A stretch of 64,000 nt of DNA from Sporosarcina sp. Marseille-Q4943. Its GTDB lineage: Bacteria > Bacillota > Bacilli > Bacillales_A > Planococcaceae. Shown here piece by piece: positions 55,207-63,979 of this stretch; position 1 is the first letter of the stretch; each line of letters starts with the position of its first letter. The notes below the pieces were generated by a model. That model did no database searches. It was not told where the DNA came from and saw only the letters and a program-made list of their open reading frames with translations. The position numbers were made by a program, and so were the translations under genes. The stretch lies in the NCBI RefSeq assembly GCF_943736995.1, contig NZ_CALSFT010000002.1, forward strand, positions 744,001-808,000, in the 5' to 3' direction.

Positions 55207-56154
55207 ATGTTTGTATCCGTATTAAATGATCGATCTTTCTCGATGCAAGTGAAGGATGTCAATAGCACGTCGGGTGACGGATGGCGAAAAGTGTGGGGCA
55301 AGGAAGCGGCCGCTATCAATCCACTAGCAGCAGTGAACCAAGGACGTAACTCCCTAATCCTTGAAGCGGTTCGCACGAATGATTGGTCGGACTACCATCA
55401 GTTCCAGGCAAAACAGCATCCTGCCTGGTATGACAACGTCGGCGGGGTGATGAAGCAGAATAAGCTTTATTATGGCAATCTCATCGATGTGCAGAACCGC
55501 TCATTGAAAGAAGCGGTCCAGTCAGGCGACGAGGCGGAAATCGCGAGAAGGAAGGCGCGTATGGATGAGCTCATCACTGATTTTAAAAACGCTCCAGGGA
55601 AAGTGCCGCACGTTATCGCTTTCATCACCGATCCAGCATTGGCAGAGGCGCATGGCATTCCGAAGCCATCGAGCGACTGGTACAATTCGCCGTACAATAA
55701 TGCGCTTGCCGCTTCACAAGGCCGTTTTGAAGATAAATACTGGTATGAAAACCCTTATTTCGCAGATCATCCGAACGAGATGGCTTTCGCATTGGAAGCT
55801 GTACAAGAATGGAGGCCGGACATCGCGAAAATTGCCGCGTCCATTAATAAAGGCGCCTATGAACGCAATGTCGCATCTTCTTCATTCAACGCAAAGCCGG
55901 TCGAGCCGTCCATCGTTGAAGAAGCGAAGGGCGATGATCGCCTGGAAAGCGTAGGAATCGTGGAGAAAGCGTCTGTAGCACTAGCAGAAGCGACTGCCGT
56001 AAAAGTGGAGCAGTTCGCCCGTCAATTCAGCACTGCTAATCTTGCAACAGAGCTATTTGCCAAGAAAGAACGGACAGAGACGCCAACTTCATTCGATGCT
56101 TTACGCGATCGGTTGAATCAAAAAGCGGCAGAACGGAAATATAGCATTGTCTGA
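55207..56154 (+). CDS. Hypothetical protein
   Basis: 315 residues, hydrophilic, without signal peptide or membrane helix. The N-terminal part (LNDRSFSMQVKDVNSTSGDGWRKVWGKEAAAINPLAAVNQGRNSLILEAVR) and middle (KKPSSDWYNSPYNNALAASQGRFEDKYWYENPYFADHPNEMAFALEAVQEWRPD) are rich in Trp, Tyr and Asn. The last 60 residues are charged and helical. GGGGTGGGC precedes the ATG. It is monocistronic, between the leu terminator and its own terminator. I recognise no family, so no function is proposed. Confidence 0.7.
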   Translation: MFVSVLNDRSFSMQVKDVNSTSGDGWRKVWGKEAAAINPLAAVNQGRNSLILEAVRTNDWSDYHQFQAKQHPAWYDNVGGVMKQNKLYYGNLIDVQNRSLKEAVQSGDEAEIARRKARMDELITDFKNAPGKVPHVIAFITDPALAEAHGIPKPSSDWYNSPYNNALAASQGRFEDKYWYENPYFADHPNEMAFALEAVQEWRPDIAKIAASINKGAYERNVASSSFNAKPVEPSIVEEAKGDDRLESVGIVEKASVALAEATAVKVEQFARQFSTANLATELFAKKERTETPTSFDALRDRLNQKAAERKYSIV

Positions 56155-56189
56155 TAGCTAAATTGCGAGCCTCATATTCCACAACGAGA

Positions 56190-56215
56190 AACCTCCTAAA
56201 ATCTAGGGGGTTTTT
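56190..56215 (+). terminator. Terminator after the hypothetical gene
   Basis: AACCTCCTA (56190-56198) pairs with TAGGGGGTT (56204-56212) and is followed by TTTTT. Confidence 0.8.
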
Positions 56216-56279
56216 GTGTCGAATTTTATGGTATGATAGACTTTTAAGAAAGAAATTGTAGCAGGAGGGGAAGAATCTA

Positions 56280-58544
56280 GTGACAAAAAATAGAATAACT
56301 ACCGTCGTATTGGCGAGCGTTTTATCTCTTGCACTCGTCTTGTTCGGATGCAGTCCGACAGATGCGAATACGATAACGATGGACCAGAACTTTACCGATA
56401 TACATAACGAGTTTTGGGCTAAGGATGAAGTGACACAGCTTGTCGATATGGGTGTCATCAATGGCTACCCGGACAAGCAGTTTAGACCGGCGGTTGAAGT
56501 ATCGCGCGGTCAAGCGGCAAACCTCCTGACGAGCGCGCTTCAATTACCGGAAGCCCCATATGAACCGATTTTCAAGGACGTCAGCAGTAAGTCCTCCCAT
56601 TTAAAAGGGGCGATGTCGACGTACAAAGCCGGAATCTTCCTCGGAAAGGAAGACGGTACATTCGGTATAGGGGATTCATTGACACGTGAACAGATGGCGA
56701 CGGTCATCGTACGCGCCTTCGACTTGCAAGATACAGGCGAAGACATCCAATTCAAAGATGATAACCGCATCAGTGCATCGCATAAGGAAGGCGTGAAAAT
56801 CCTTGCGCAGCACGGAATTACGACAGGTAAAGAAGACGGGACGTTCGATCCGAAAACTGCGGTGAATCGTGCAACGTATGTCGTTTTCCTTCATCGTGCA
56901 ATGGTGAAGACCGGAAAGATCGACGAAAGCAAAGCAATCGTCTTCAATAAACCACAAATGCTCGGAAACTATGAAACAATCCGGCACGAACAGAATTTCG
57001 TCGAAGTGCCGATTTCAAACGCAAATAAAACATATCTTCGTTCTAACAACTATTTGCAGTTTGCAGGTGAAAAGACGAGAAAGCACGCCCATTCAACGGA
57101 TATAACGTATACGTATAAAGTCGGCGGATTGTCGCCGGCTGTCGTCAACGTAACAAAACGGCTACTGGAAAACGGGGACTATTTCATTTTCACGGAACTG
57201 AAAAACCCTCAACGGATGCCAATCAGAGTCGATGTCATCCAGACAGAAAACAATGTAGAGAAAGGGATTTTGCGGGAGTATAGCCGCTATCCAATCAAAA
57301 AAGATTCAGACGGCACATTCGGTTTCGACTTGACAACGTACCCGACAGGTGTATTTGAAAAAACATCAAATGAAGGTGACAAGGCGCAACGGATGATTGG
57401 CAAGGCGTATCGATCGAAAGAGCTCACACAAACATATCCGAACGGCGCAAGCAGCCATACTCGCGAATTGTTCGAGGAAAGCGAGGCATTCAGTGGAGTC
57501 CTTCTTGGAGACACGCAGCTTTCCGTCTATACATTGAGATCAAGAGGATATGACATTGTCGATCAATGGCTCCTCGTTTCCGATGAACTGCTGTTCTCCA
57601 GCCACCAAAGCATGGACCGGTGGATGCTAGAATCCGCTACGTATTATAAGAAGCGAAACAAATGGTATACCGCAAATGGTCCTTACAATAAAATGGCAAC
57701 GACGATTGAACCGATGCCAAAATCGGGCAGGGGCTACGGCCGGAACTTGCTACTCGTGAAAGAAGACCGCACGATGGCGATGTACAATCAAACAAAGGAA
57801 CGTTATTTCGAAAGCTTGCTATTCAATTCATTCGCGAACCTCGACATTTTCAGAGGAGACCGGACGTACTGGGAAACGGAAGTGACGAGTACGTATTTGA
57901 AAAATCTGTTCGGAATTACAGCTCCTTTCGTGGACACCCGATTCAATGAACAGATCGCATTATTCCTCTATAATGGAGGAAAGGCGTTCGGGCATGACGA
58001 CTATACGCTAGGCTTGAAAAATTACGCGGATTTACTCGTTTCCCAAAGAGGGAAGGGCAATATCATCCGAGTCGATGCAAATTCCTATTACATCCAAGAC
58101 TACTTCCCATCGAAGCAAAACGTGAAGACACACAGTTCGATGAACCATTTGCTTGGAGGTATGAACATCCTGTTGCTCGCCTATAAGGAACTCGGCGATC
58201 CCATCTATTTGCAAACAGCGCAAAGTATCCAATCGGCACTCGAGAAGGATGTCAATAAATGGATTCGTCCGAACGGGGACATTTGGTACAAAATCTCTCC
58301 GGACCATACATTTGTCGGAGAGGACTACGTGCATTTGACATTGGAGGATCTCATCCATTCTTACGAAATGTGGTCCGATATCGACCCATCCAAAACGGCA
58401 GTCCTAGAGAAGATGATTCGTTCGAAAGCAGGCTATATGGATAAAAACAAAAAAGGCTATACGACGAAAATTAGAGAAGGCCTCGACCGTATCGGCATGC
58501 CGGAATTATTGCCGGCTGGTGTGGAACATACAGACGCTCTATAA
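56280..58544 (+). CDS. SLH-domain lipoprotein with C5-epimerase-like C-terminus
   Basis: 754 residues from GTG (AGGAGGGG 10 bases upstream). The signal peptide ends in the lipobox LFGC (Cys24). Three SLH domains follow, at about 36-78, 95-140 and 155-200 (FWAKDEVTQLVDMGVINGYPDKQFRPAVEVSRGQAA). They bind pyruvylated secondary cell-wall polymer. The middle (about 230-530) is a beta-rich region of unknown type. The C-terminal 210 residues (SSMNHLLGGMNILLLAYKELGD, EDYVHLTLEDLIHSYEMW) resemble the alpha-helical C-terminal domain of D-glucuronyl C5-epimerases; this is a weak resemblance. The lipoprotein SLH combination is unusual, giving both membrane and wall attachment. Confidence 0.75.
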   Translation: MTKNRITTVVLASVLSLALVLFGCSPTDANTITMDQNFTDIHNEFWAKDEVTQLVDMGVINGYPDKQFRPAVEVSRGQAANLLTSALQLPEAPYEPIFKDVSSKSSHLKGAMSTYKAGIFLGKEDGTFGIGDSLTREQMATVIVRAFDLQDTGEDIQFKDDNRISASHKEGVKILAQHGITTGKEDGTFDPKTAVNRATYVVFLHRAMVKTGKIDESKAIVFNKPQMLGNYETIRHEQNFVEVPISNANKTYLRSNNYLQFAGEKTRKHAHSTDITYTYKVGGLSPAVVNVTKRLLENGDYFIFTELKNPQRMPIRVDVIQTENNVEKGILREYSRYPIKKDSDGTFGFDLTTYPTGVFEKTSNEGDKAQRMIGKAYRSKELTQTYPNGASSHTRELFEESEAFSGVLLGDTQLSVYTLRSRGYDIVDQWLLVSDELLFSSHQSMDRWMLESATYYKKRNKWYTANGPYNKMATTIEPMPKSGRGYGRNLLLVKEDRTMAMYNQTKERYFESLLFNSFANLDIFRGDRTYWETEVTSTYLKNLFGITAPFVDTRFNEQIALFLYNGGKAFGHDDYTLGLKNYADLLVSQRGKGNIIRVDANSYYIQDYFPSKQNVKTHSSMNHLLGGMNILLLAYKELGDPIYLQTAQSIQSALEKDVNKWIRPNGDIWYKISPDHTFVGEDYVHLTLEDLIHSYEMWSDIDPSKTAVLEKMIRSKAGYMDKNKKGYTTKIREGLDRIGMPELLPAGVEHTDAL

Positions 58545-58550
58545 AGCGTA

Positions 58551-58649
58551 GGGCGCCTGCATAGAGCCGACAGGCATAAGACAAAGCTGCGTCGTGGCGA
58601 ATTTTGCCACAGAGCAGCTTTGACTTATGACCCCGAGGCTCTGGCGCCC
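58551..58649. repeat. Large imperfect palindrome (99 nt)
   Basis: Nested arms pair GGGCGCC (58551-58557) with GGCGCCC (58643-58649), AGAGCC (58563-58568) with GGCTCT (58637-58642), CATAAG (58575-58580) with CTTATG (58624-58629), CAAAGCTGC (58582-58590) with GCAGCTTTG (58614-58622), and GTGGC (58594-58598) with GCCAC (58606-58610). Loops and bulges separate them. It starts 7 bases after the SLH gene stop and can form a long hairpin in RNA. It resembles the palindromic intergenic elements of Planococcaceae and may end transcription. Confidence 0.75.
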
Positions 58650-58713
58650 GAAGCTGGATTGATTATAATTGGCCATAAAAAAAGTAGAGGAGGAATCTAA
58701 AAGATTTGATGTG

Positions 58714-58756
58714 CACCCCAAAAGTTAGAGTTACAATCTAACTTTTGGGGTGTTTT
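58714..58756 (+). terminator. Hairpin at the left end of the IS
   Basis: CACCCCAAAAGTTAGA (58714-58729) pairs perfectly with TCTAACTTTTGGGGTG (58737-58752), with a 7-base loop and TTTT after. The left terminal repeat is part of one arm. It would stop transcription entering from the SLH gene and could also hide the orfA ribosome site, which begins at 58760. Confidence 0.7.
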
Positions 58757-58759
58757 CTT

Positions 58760-59329
58760 ATGGTTAAATATAGCGATGAATTTAAGGTCATGATTGTTCA
58801 GGAGTATTTAGGTGGACGACTTGGCTATGGTACTTTGGCTAAAAAGTATGGCATTAAGTCATCTGAACAAATTAGAAGATGGGTGTTGGTTTACAAGAAG
58901 TATGGCGCGGAGGGATTACTAAGAAAGAAAAGTCATGAAGTTTATTCTGTTCAATTCAAATTAGATGTACTAAGCTTTATGAAAAGGACAGGCGCTTCGC
59001 AGCCAGAAACTGCGCTTCACTTCGGATTGACGAATCCTTCGATGATTGGTGATTGGAAGAAGAAATTCCTTGAAGGCGGTGCTGAAGCCCTGGACAACCC
59101 GAAAGGACGGCCAGTCATGTCTGATAAAGCGAAGAACGTCAAGAAGGACCAGAAGCCAACACAACAGGATGAAATGACACGTGAACAGAAATTAGAACGG
59201 GAAAATGAACTCCTCCGCTTGGAGGTGGAATACCTAAAAAAGTTGCGAGCTTTTCAGATGGATCCGGACGGCTATCTCGAAAAGCACAAGCAGCGCTATC
59301 GTTCGAACTCAAAGAAGAATTCCGATTGA
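58760..59329 (+). CDS. IS3-family transposase OrfA
   Basis: 189 residues from ATG 58760. The N-terminal half has a helix-turn-helix (LAKKYGIKSSEQIRRWVLVYKKYG), a second helical unit follows, and a C-terminal leucine-zipper-like region (LERENELLRLEVEYLKKL) ends the protein. OrfA binds the IS ends and, fused to OrfB by frameshifting, makes the active transposase. There is no strong ribosome site; translation may depend on the hairpin at 58714. Confidence 0.85.
   Translation: MVKYSDEFKVMIVQEYLGGRLGYGTLAKKYGIKSSEQIRRWVLVYKKYGAEGLLRKKSHEVYSVQFKLDVLSFMKRTGASQPETALHFGLTNPSMIGDWKKKFLEGGAEALDNPKGRPVMSDKAKNVKKDQKPTQQDEMTREQKLERENELLRLEVEYLKKLRAFQMDPDGYLEKHKQRYRSNSKKNSD
59236..59242 (+). promoter_or_regulatory. 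Programmed -1 frameshift site of the IS
   Basis: A AAA AAG in the orfA frame (codons CTA AAA AAG) is the canonical IS3-family slippery heptamer. After a slip of one base the frame is open through the start region of orfB into DELKEEFRLKDVLPI and so on, giving an OrfAB fusion. Confidence 0.8.
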
Positions 59330-60156
59330 AGGATGTACTTCCGATTGTAGGCATTCCTGAGTCTTCATATCACTATCATGTAAAACAAATGAGCAGGGAA
59401 AATCCGCACCAAGAGTTGGAAGATAAGATTCAATCTATTTTTAATGAACACAAGGGCAATTATGGTTACCGGAGGATTAAACTAGATTTGAAGAACCGTG
59501 GCATCATAGTTAATCATAAAAAGGTGCAGCGTATTATGCGAAAACTAGGATTGAAAGGCAATAAGTTCACCAGGAAATCACGTCGGTATAGTTCGTATAA
59601 GGGAACTATCGGTACAGTGGTGAAAAACCGTATTAACCGCCGGTTCAACACCCCGATTCCATGTCAGAAATTGACCACTGATATTACAGAATTCAAGTGT
59701 TCAGACGGTCTAAAGCTCTATCTTAGTCCAATGATGGATATGTATAATGGGGAGATTCTTTCGTATGGCATCAGTATGCGTCCGACGCTTGATTTTGTGA
59801 TGAAACCTTTAGAGGAAGTCCTCGACATCGTAAAAAACGCAAAATTCCGGACTACCATCCACTCGGATCAAGGCTGGCACTATCAGCACGGAAACTGGGT
59901 TGCGACCTTAAAAGAACATAAGGTGTTCCAGAGTATGTCGCGGAAGGGGAACTGTCTGGACAACTCCCCCATGGAAAATTTCTTTGGATTACTTAAGCAA
60001 GAGATGTATCATGGCGAACCCCTACGCACGTATGAGGAACTGAAACGGGCTATTGAGGCATACATCCAGTACTACAACAACAAACGGATCAAGCAGAAAT
60101 TGGCTGGCATGAGTCCGGTTCAATACCGTCTTCACACCAGCCAACTAGCTGCATAA
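59326..60156 (+). CDS. IS3-family transposase OrfB
   Basis: 276 residues counted from TTG 59326. Upstream of it, in the same frame, ELKEEFRLK continues into the frameshift region, so the usual product is the OrfAB fusion. The N-terminal HTH_21-like part (PIVGIPESSYHYH) precedes the rve integrase core, with the DDE triad in TDITEFKCSDGLKLYLSPMMDMYNG, HSDQGWHYQ and NCLDNSPMENFFGLLKQE. No truncation was seen, so the element is probably active. Confidence 0.9.
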   Translation: MKDVLPIVGIPESSYHYHVKQMSRENPHQELEDKIQSIFNEHKGNYGYRRIKLDLKNRGIIVNHKKVQRIMRKLGLKGNKFTRKSRRYSSYKGTIGTVVKNRINRRFNTPIPCQKLTTDITEFKCSDGLKLYLSPMMDMYNGEILSYGISMRPTLDFVMKPLEEVLDIVKNAKFRTTIHSDQGWHYQHGNWVATLKEHKVFQSMSRKGNCLDNSPMENFFGLLKQEMYHGEPLRTYEELKRAIEAYIQYYNNKRIKQKLAGMSPVQYRLHTSQLAA

Positions 60157-60213
60157 TATAAAACTCTAACTTTTAGGGGTCACATCAATTCCTATTCTCT
60201 ACTTTTTTATTGT

Positions 60214-62208
60214 TCACTTAATCTTATTCACCAAGTCGGATCGGATCCATCCATAATCGGACGGTGGGTTGATGTCCGCCAAAACTTTGTACCATACATA
60301 TCCGTCGTTGCCCGCTACTTCTTCGACGATGACGACCGGATAGCCGAACGCCGCATTAAAGCCGGGATCTTTCGGTTTGTATGTAAACAATTTATTGTCG
60401 GAACGCACTTCAGGACTCGTTCTTACATTGACCCCAGCCGGACCAGTGTAATTGATGGACCCTAATTGCACCTGCTTATAATCACGCCCGCCGAGGAATG
60501 TATCCATTTTCCACATATGGCCCGCGATTTTGCTTCCCCAGTTCGGGTCGGATGCGTATCGAACGTTGAAGCCAACCGCTTTATTGCCTGGGACAGCGCC
60601 GTTCGCATGGGCGCCAAGCGGATTCGCATAATTTAAGTTCATATAGCGTTGGATGAACGCATTGACGCTATTTTCAGGAGTCGCATACACTTCTCCCATT
60701 TCTGGAGAAGAATCAAAGACTCTGATTCCGAAAATATTATTCTTCGTCTGTGCATTGGGACTCATGCCGTAATCACTTTCGTGGATTGCCGCAGCAAGGA
60801 TGAACATTGCGTTGACACGGTATGTCTCTTCCACTGATTTCAAATATTCTCCTAATCCGATCAGCTTCGACTTGACCGTCGCATCTTTGTACTTTGCGAA
60901 TCCTGTGCTTTGACGGTCCGCAAGCGCCCAAGTGATGTAGGAATCAAGCTCAGCAGCTGAATAGGATGTCGGCTGCCTGACGGATTGGAATTGGAAATAA
61001 GGGTAGTACGTGACTACATTTTTCGTCACGACATCCGTGAAGTGTACGCCGTCAAAGCTCGTATACTTCTTGCCGTTCGCCATCCCGGGTCCTGCTGGGC
61101 CGACATGGTAGACGCCAAATGATTTTTTGAGATTATCATATGTTGAATGCGTCAATACGCCATTGATCACTTCATAGTAATCATATCCTGTGACTAAATC
61201 GGAAGGGACGAGGTCGACTTCGTTATGTCTTGTGTAGAAAGTCGATCCCGCGAATTCAACGATTACATAATCCGGACCGCTGCCAATGTATTTCATTTCA
61301 CGGCCTCTCGTAATGTACGTCATTTCATTCCGTAATGCCTTGTCGCTGTAAAAGGAAGTGTAGTTCTTCGAGTTATTCGCGCCGAACGCACGGCCAACCT
61401 TCATCTTAATGATATCGCTTCCCTTTTGGATGACCTGAATGGATGAAGATGCATTGTAGGCTGCCAATGCATCTTCGTAAGTTGTGTAAAATGCGCTTGT
61501 CGGAATGACTTGTCCATTTGAAATCTTGCTGACTTTATAGATTTCAGGATCCACTTCAGGTGTTTCCGGATCTGTTGGATTTGTCGGTTCGGTTGGCTTC
61601 AAACGCTCTGCTGCCGCCTGCATTCTGAAAAGGAACGCAGCTGCGTGTGCGATTGTTGCGTTATCTTGCGGTTTGAAATAAACGCCGGTCTTCTGATGAT
61701 CTCCACGGATAATGCCCAAGTAGACTGCCGCCGAGACTGCGTCACGGAAATTAGGCGAAATCTTATTTGTGTCTTTGAACGTGGTATTCGTCTTTTGAAT
61801 AGGAAGATCCATATAACGGAATGCTTTGTATATCATCCCCGCCATATGTTGGCGCGTAATCTTGTCATTCGGTCTGAACGTGCCGTCAGGATAGCCGGAA
61901 AGCAGTCCCGCTCCAGCTGCATTTTGAATCTCGATCGTCAAACCGGAATTTGCCTTCAAATCTTTGAACGTATATTTCGTTGAAGGGGGCAATTCCAGGG
62001 CCCGGGCGAGATAGGAAGCAAATTCGCCCCGAGTGACCGCTTTATTCGGATTGAACTTGCTGTCCGTCCGAATGACTTTTTTCTGGATCCAATAATTCAA
62101 CTCTGTTTCCATCTGGTGTCCCGAGACTGTGCTCGCTTCCACCGGATTATGGAAAAGAGGAGTAAACATGAGTAGCATTGCCAAGGCAAAAGTTATTGTT
62201 TTTTTCAC
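60214..62208 (-). CDS. SLH-domain endo-beta-N-acetylglucosaminidase
   Basis: 664 residues from GTG 62208 (AAGGAGG 7 bases upstream; TTG 62211 is in frame but too close). A signal peptide (about 1-26) precedes three SLH repeats (about 30-200; ELNYWIQKKVIRTDSKFNPNKAVTRGEFASYLARAL). A Thr/Pro-rich linker (TEPTNPTDPETPEVDPEI) follows, then a region of unknown type and a GH73-type glucosaminidase (about 420-570, MFILAAAIHESDYGMSPNAQTKNNIFGI with the catalytic Glu). A C-terminal SH3b domain (about 600-664) ends it. The enzyme cuts peptidoglycan and is held on the wall by SLH domains; a role in wall turnover or separation is inferred. Confidence 0.88.
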   Translation of the reverse strand: MKKTITFALAMLLMFTPLFHNPVEASTVSGHQMETELNYWIQKKVIRTDSKFNPNKAVTRGEFASYLARALELPPSTKYTFKDLKANSGLTIEIQNAAGAGLLSGYPDGTFRPNDKITRQHMAGMIYKAFRYMDLPIQKTNTTFKDTNKISPNFRDAVSAAVYLGIIRGDHQKTGVYFKPQDNATIAHAAAFLFRMQAAAERLKPTEPTNPTDPETPEVDPEIYKVSKISNGQVIPTSAFYTTYEDALAAYNASSSIQVIQKGSDIIKMKVGRAFGANNSKNYTSFYSDKALRNEMTYITRGREMKYIGSGPDYVIVEFAGSTFYTRHNEVDLVPSDLVTGYDYYEVINGVLTHSTYDNLKKSFGVYHVGPAGPGMANGKKYTSFDGVHFTDVVTKNVVTYYPYFQFQSVRQPTSYSAAELDSYITWALADRQSTGFAKYKDATVKSKLIGLGEYLKSVEETYRVNAMFILAAAIHESDYGMSPNAQTKNNIFGIRVFDSSPEMGEVYATPENSVNAFIQRYMNLNYANPLGAHANGAVPGNKAVGFNVRYASDPNWGSKIAGHMWKMDTFLGGRDYKQVQLGSINYTGPAGVNVRTSPEVRSDNKLFTYKPKDPGFNAAFGYPVVIVEEVAGNDGYVWYKVLADINPPSDYGWIRSDLVNKIK

Positions 62209-62412
62209 CAAGAAACCTCCTTTTCTACATCATCTACCATAATATCAGATTCTTTATGAAATAATAAGGTGTAATTTGGTGTGAATTTCCGATTTACTAG
62301 AAATAAAATGTCTTCGTACTTAAATAGAAGTGTTACAGCGAGGTTTTTCGACAAGTTATTGTCGATTTTTTTGAAAATGCAACTAAACAGTAAACCGCAA
62401 CGTCGTATAAGA

Positions 62413-62421
62413 TGCTATAAT
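62413..62421 (+). promoter_or_regulatory. Extended -10 promoter of the O-antigen-ligase-like gene
   Basis: TGCTATAAT is an extended -10 element with a perfect TATAAT; the -35 region (AACCGC, 17 bases upstream) is poor. It lies about 55 bases before the start. Confidence 0.45.
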
Positions 62422-62474
62422 GACAAAGGGTCATGCCCATTATCTATTGGAGATCATTCGTGGAAAGGGTTTTT

Positions 62475-63944
62475 TTGTTAATGACAACACTTACAAACAA
62501 ATTGAAGGAAAAAGATACAGTTTATTTCTTAGTCGCATTGGCGGTCGTCGTAGTCGCACTTTTCCTTCCGTCGTCCATTGCACTCGTCGCGACATCATTG
62601 TTTTTTGTCCTCTATGCATTTTTCAGGCCGCAGCAAAGCCTGTTGTTTCTCGTCATCTATGTAAGCATCCGGCCATTGCTCGTGGAAGTAAACCCGGGCT
62701 TGAAGCTGATCGGGGACTTAATCACGTTCATAGCTTTCGTCAAGCTTGTCATTTCAAGCGGTCGTAATTGGAAGACTTTGTTCTCTTTCAAATGGTTCGA
62801 ATGGGCATTTTTTGCGTTGCTCATCGCAGGATCAATCAGCGGATTGCTCCAAGGTGTCCTTCCAGCGGCTGTCCTTTTCCAAGTCCGGACGTTCGTCATC
62901 ATGTACTTGCTTTATTACATCATCGCAAGAATGGTTCTGCCGGATGACTGGTTGAAGCGGCTCGCATGGGTGACCGTTTGGACGAGTATGATTTCATGCA
63001 TCCACGGCCTCATTGAAAAGTTGTCCATGAGACAGCTGCTTCTGCCGGATGTATGGAAATATAAAACGTTAAGCGCAACGAACTTCGTGCGTATATACGG
63101 TTTGCCTGGAAATCCGAACTCATTGGCACTTTTGTTGTTTTTCGGGATTATGTCGTTGCTCTTCCTTCAGCACATTTATAAAGGTGAAAAGTATAAATGG
63201 TTCTTGAATATCAATTTAGTGCTTTTCGTCGGGGTTTTCATTTTAACGTATTCACGTGGAACGTGGATTTCCGCTTTCGTCTTAGGAGCGATTTTCATCT
63301 TGACGACAAAGAACTGGCATTTGCTGAAAAGGCTCGTCATCGCAGGTATCGCTGCAATCATCCTCATTTATTATCCAGTGAATTTAGGCGTTAAATATGT
63401 CGCGACTCTCGGGGTTGAGCCGCCGCAAGACCCGGCAGGCAGCATCGCCGGTCGATTCGGTGAGACGTTCGATCAACAGAACTTGGCGCTCATGTCTGAA
63501 AGCGGCCGATTCTTCTACATTAAAAAAGGCTTTGAAATCTTTAAGGAGTATCCGGTTGCCGGTTCAGGATTCGGATCATTCGGCGGTTCTGCAACGTTAT
63601 CGTACGGTTCGCCAATTTACGACCATTACGGAATCCGTTCGGATATTTACGGAGGCAAGTATTTCTATTCTGATAACCAATACATCCAGATCATCACAGA
63701 GACAGGAATTATTGGAGTCATTCTATTCGCCGCCTTCCTGCTCGGCATGCTGTATCTGTTCTGGAAGGAACGGAAAACGCCGATGGGCAAATTCATGATT
63801 GCGCTATGGTTTGCTACCGGCTTCTCTGGCTTCTACTATAATATATGGGAACTGAAGCTCTACACGATGTTCTACTTCATCCTGTTCGGCATCTTCGCTT
63901 CCATGACGAATCAATACACGAAATTCAACACTAAAGATATTTGA
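62475..63944 (+). CDS. O-antigen ligase-like (Wzy/WaaL family) membrane protein
   Basis: About 489 residues from TTG 62475 (GAAAGG 6 bases upstream); ATG 62481 is also possible. Around twelve membrane helices, with an outer loop holding GLPGNPNSLALLLFFGIM, YSRGTWISAF, then a large loop (about 330-410, ESGRFFYIKKGFEIFKEYPVAGSGFGSFGG) and YSDNQYIQIITETGIIG. These are landmarks of O-antigen ligase/polymerase proteins, which join lipid-linked glycans outside the membrane. In this species it may polymerise or link a wall or exopolysaccharide, consistent with the LCP and SLH proteins nearby. Confidence 0.85.
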   Translation: MLMTTLTNKLKEKDTVYFLVALAVVVVALFLPSSIALVATSLFFVLYAFFRPQQSLLFLVIYVSIRPLLVEVNPGLKLIGDLITFIAFVKLVISSGRNWKTLFSFKWFEWAFFALLIAGSISGLLQGVLPAAVLFQVRTFVIMYLLYYIIARMVLPDDWLKRLAWVTVWTSMISCIHGLIEKLSMRQLLLPDVWKYKTLSATNFVRIYGLPGNPNSLALLLFFGIMSLLFLQHIYKGEKYKWFLNINLVLFVGVFILTYSRGTWISAFVLGAIFILTTKNWHLLKRLVIAGIAAIILIYYPVNLGVKYVATLGVEPPQDPAGSIAGRFGETFDQQNLALMSESGRFFYIKKGFEIFKEYPVAGSGFGSFGGSATLSYGSPIYDHYGIRSDIYGGKYFYSDNQYIQIITETGIIGVILFAAFLLGMLYLFWKERKTPMGKFMIALWFATGFSGFYYNIWELKLYTMFYFILFGIFASMTNQYTKFNTKDI

Positions 63945-63951
63945 TTATCCG

Positions 63952-63979
63952 CCATCCGGTGCTTGCCGGGTGGTTTTTT
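63952..63979 (+). terminator. Terminator of the O-antigen-ligase-like gene
   Basis: CCATCCGG (63952-63959) pairs with CCGGGTGG (63966-63973) and is followed by six T. Confidence 0.85.

Larger units (their letters stand above)
58707..60187 (+). mobile_element. Intact IS3-family insertion sequence
   Basis: 1481 bp. The terminal inverted repeats begin TGATGTG.ACCCC.AAAAGTTAGAGTT at the left and end with the complement at the right (GGGGT.CACATCA); the left copy has one extra base. A 3-bp target duplication ATT flanks it (58704-58706 and 60188-60190), so the IS is complete and probably recent. orfA and orfB overlap with a slippery heptamer between them. It lies between two convergent SLH protein genes. 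Confidence 0.85.
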
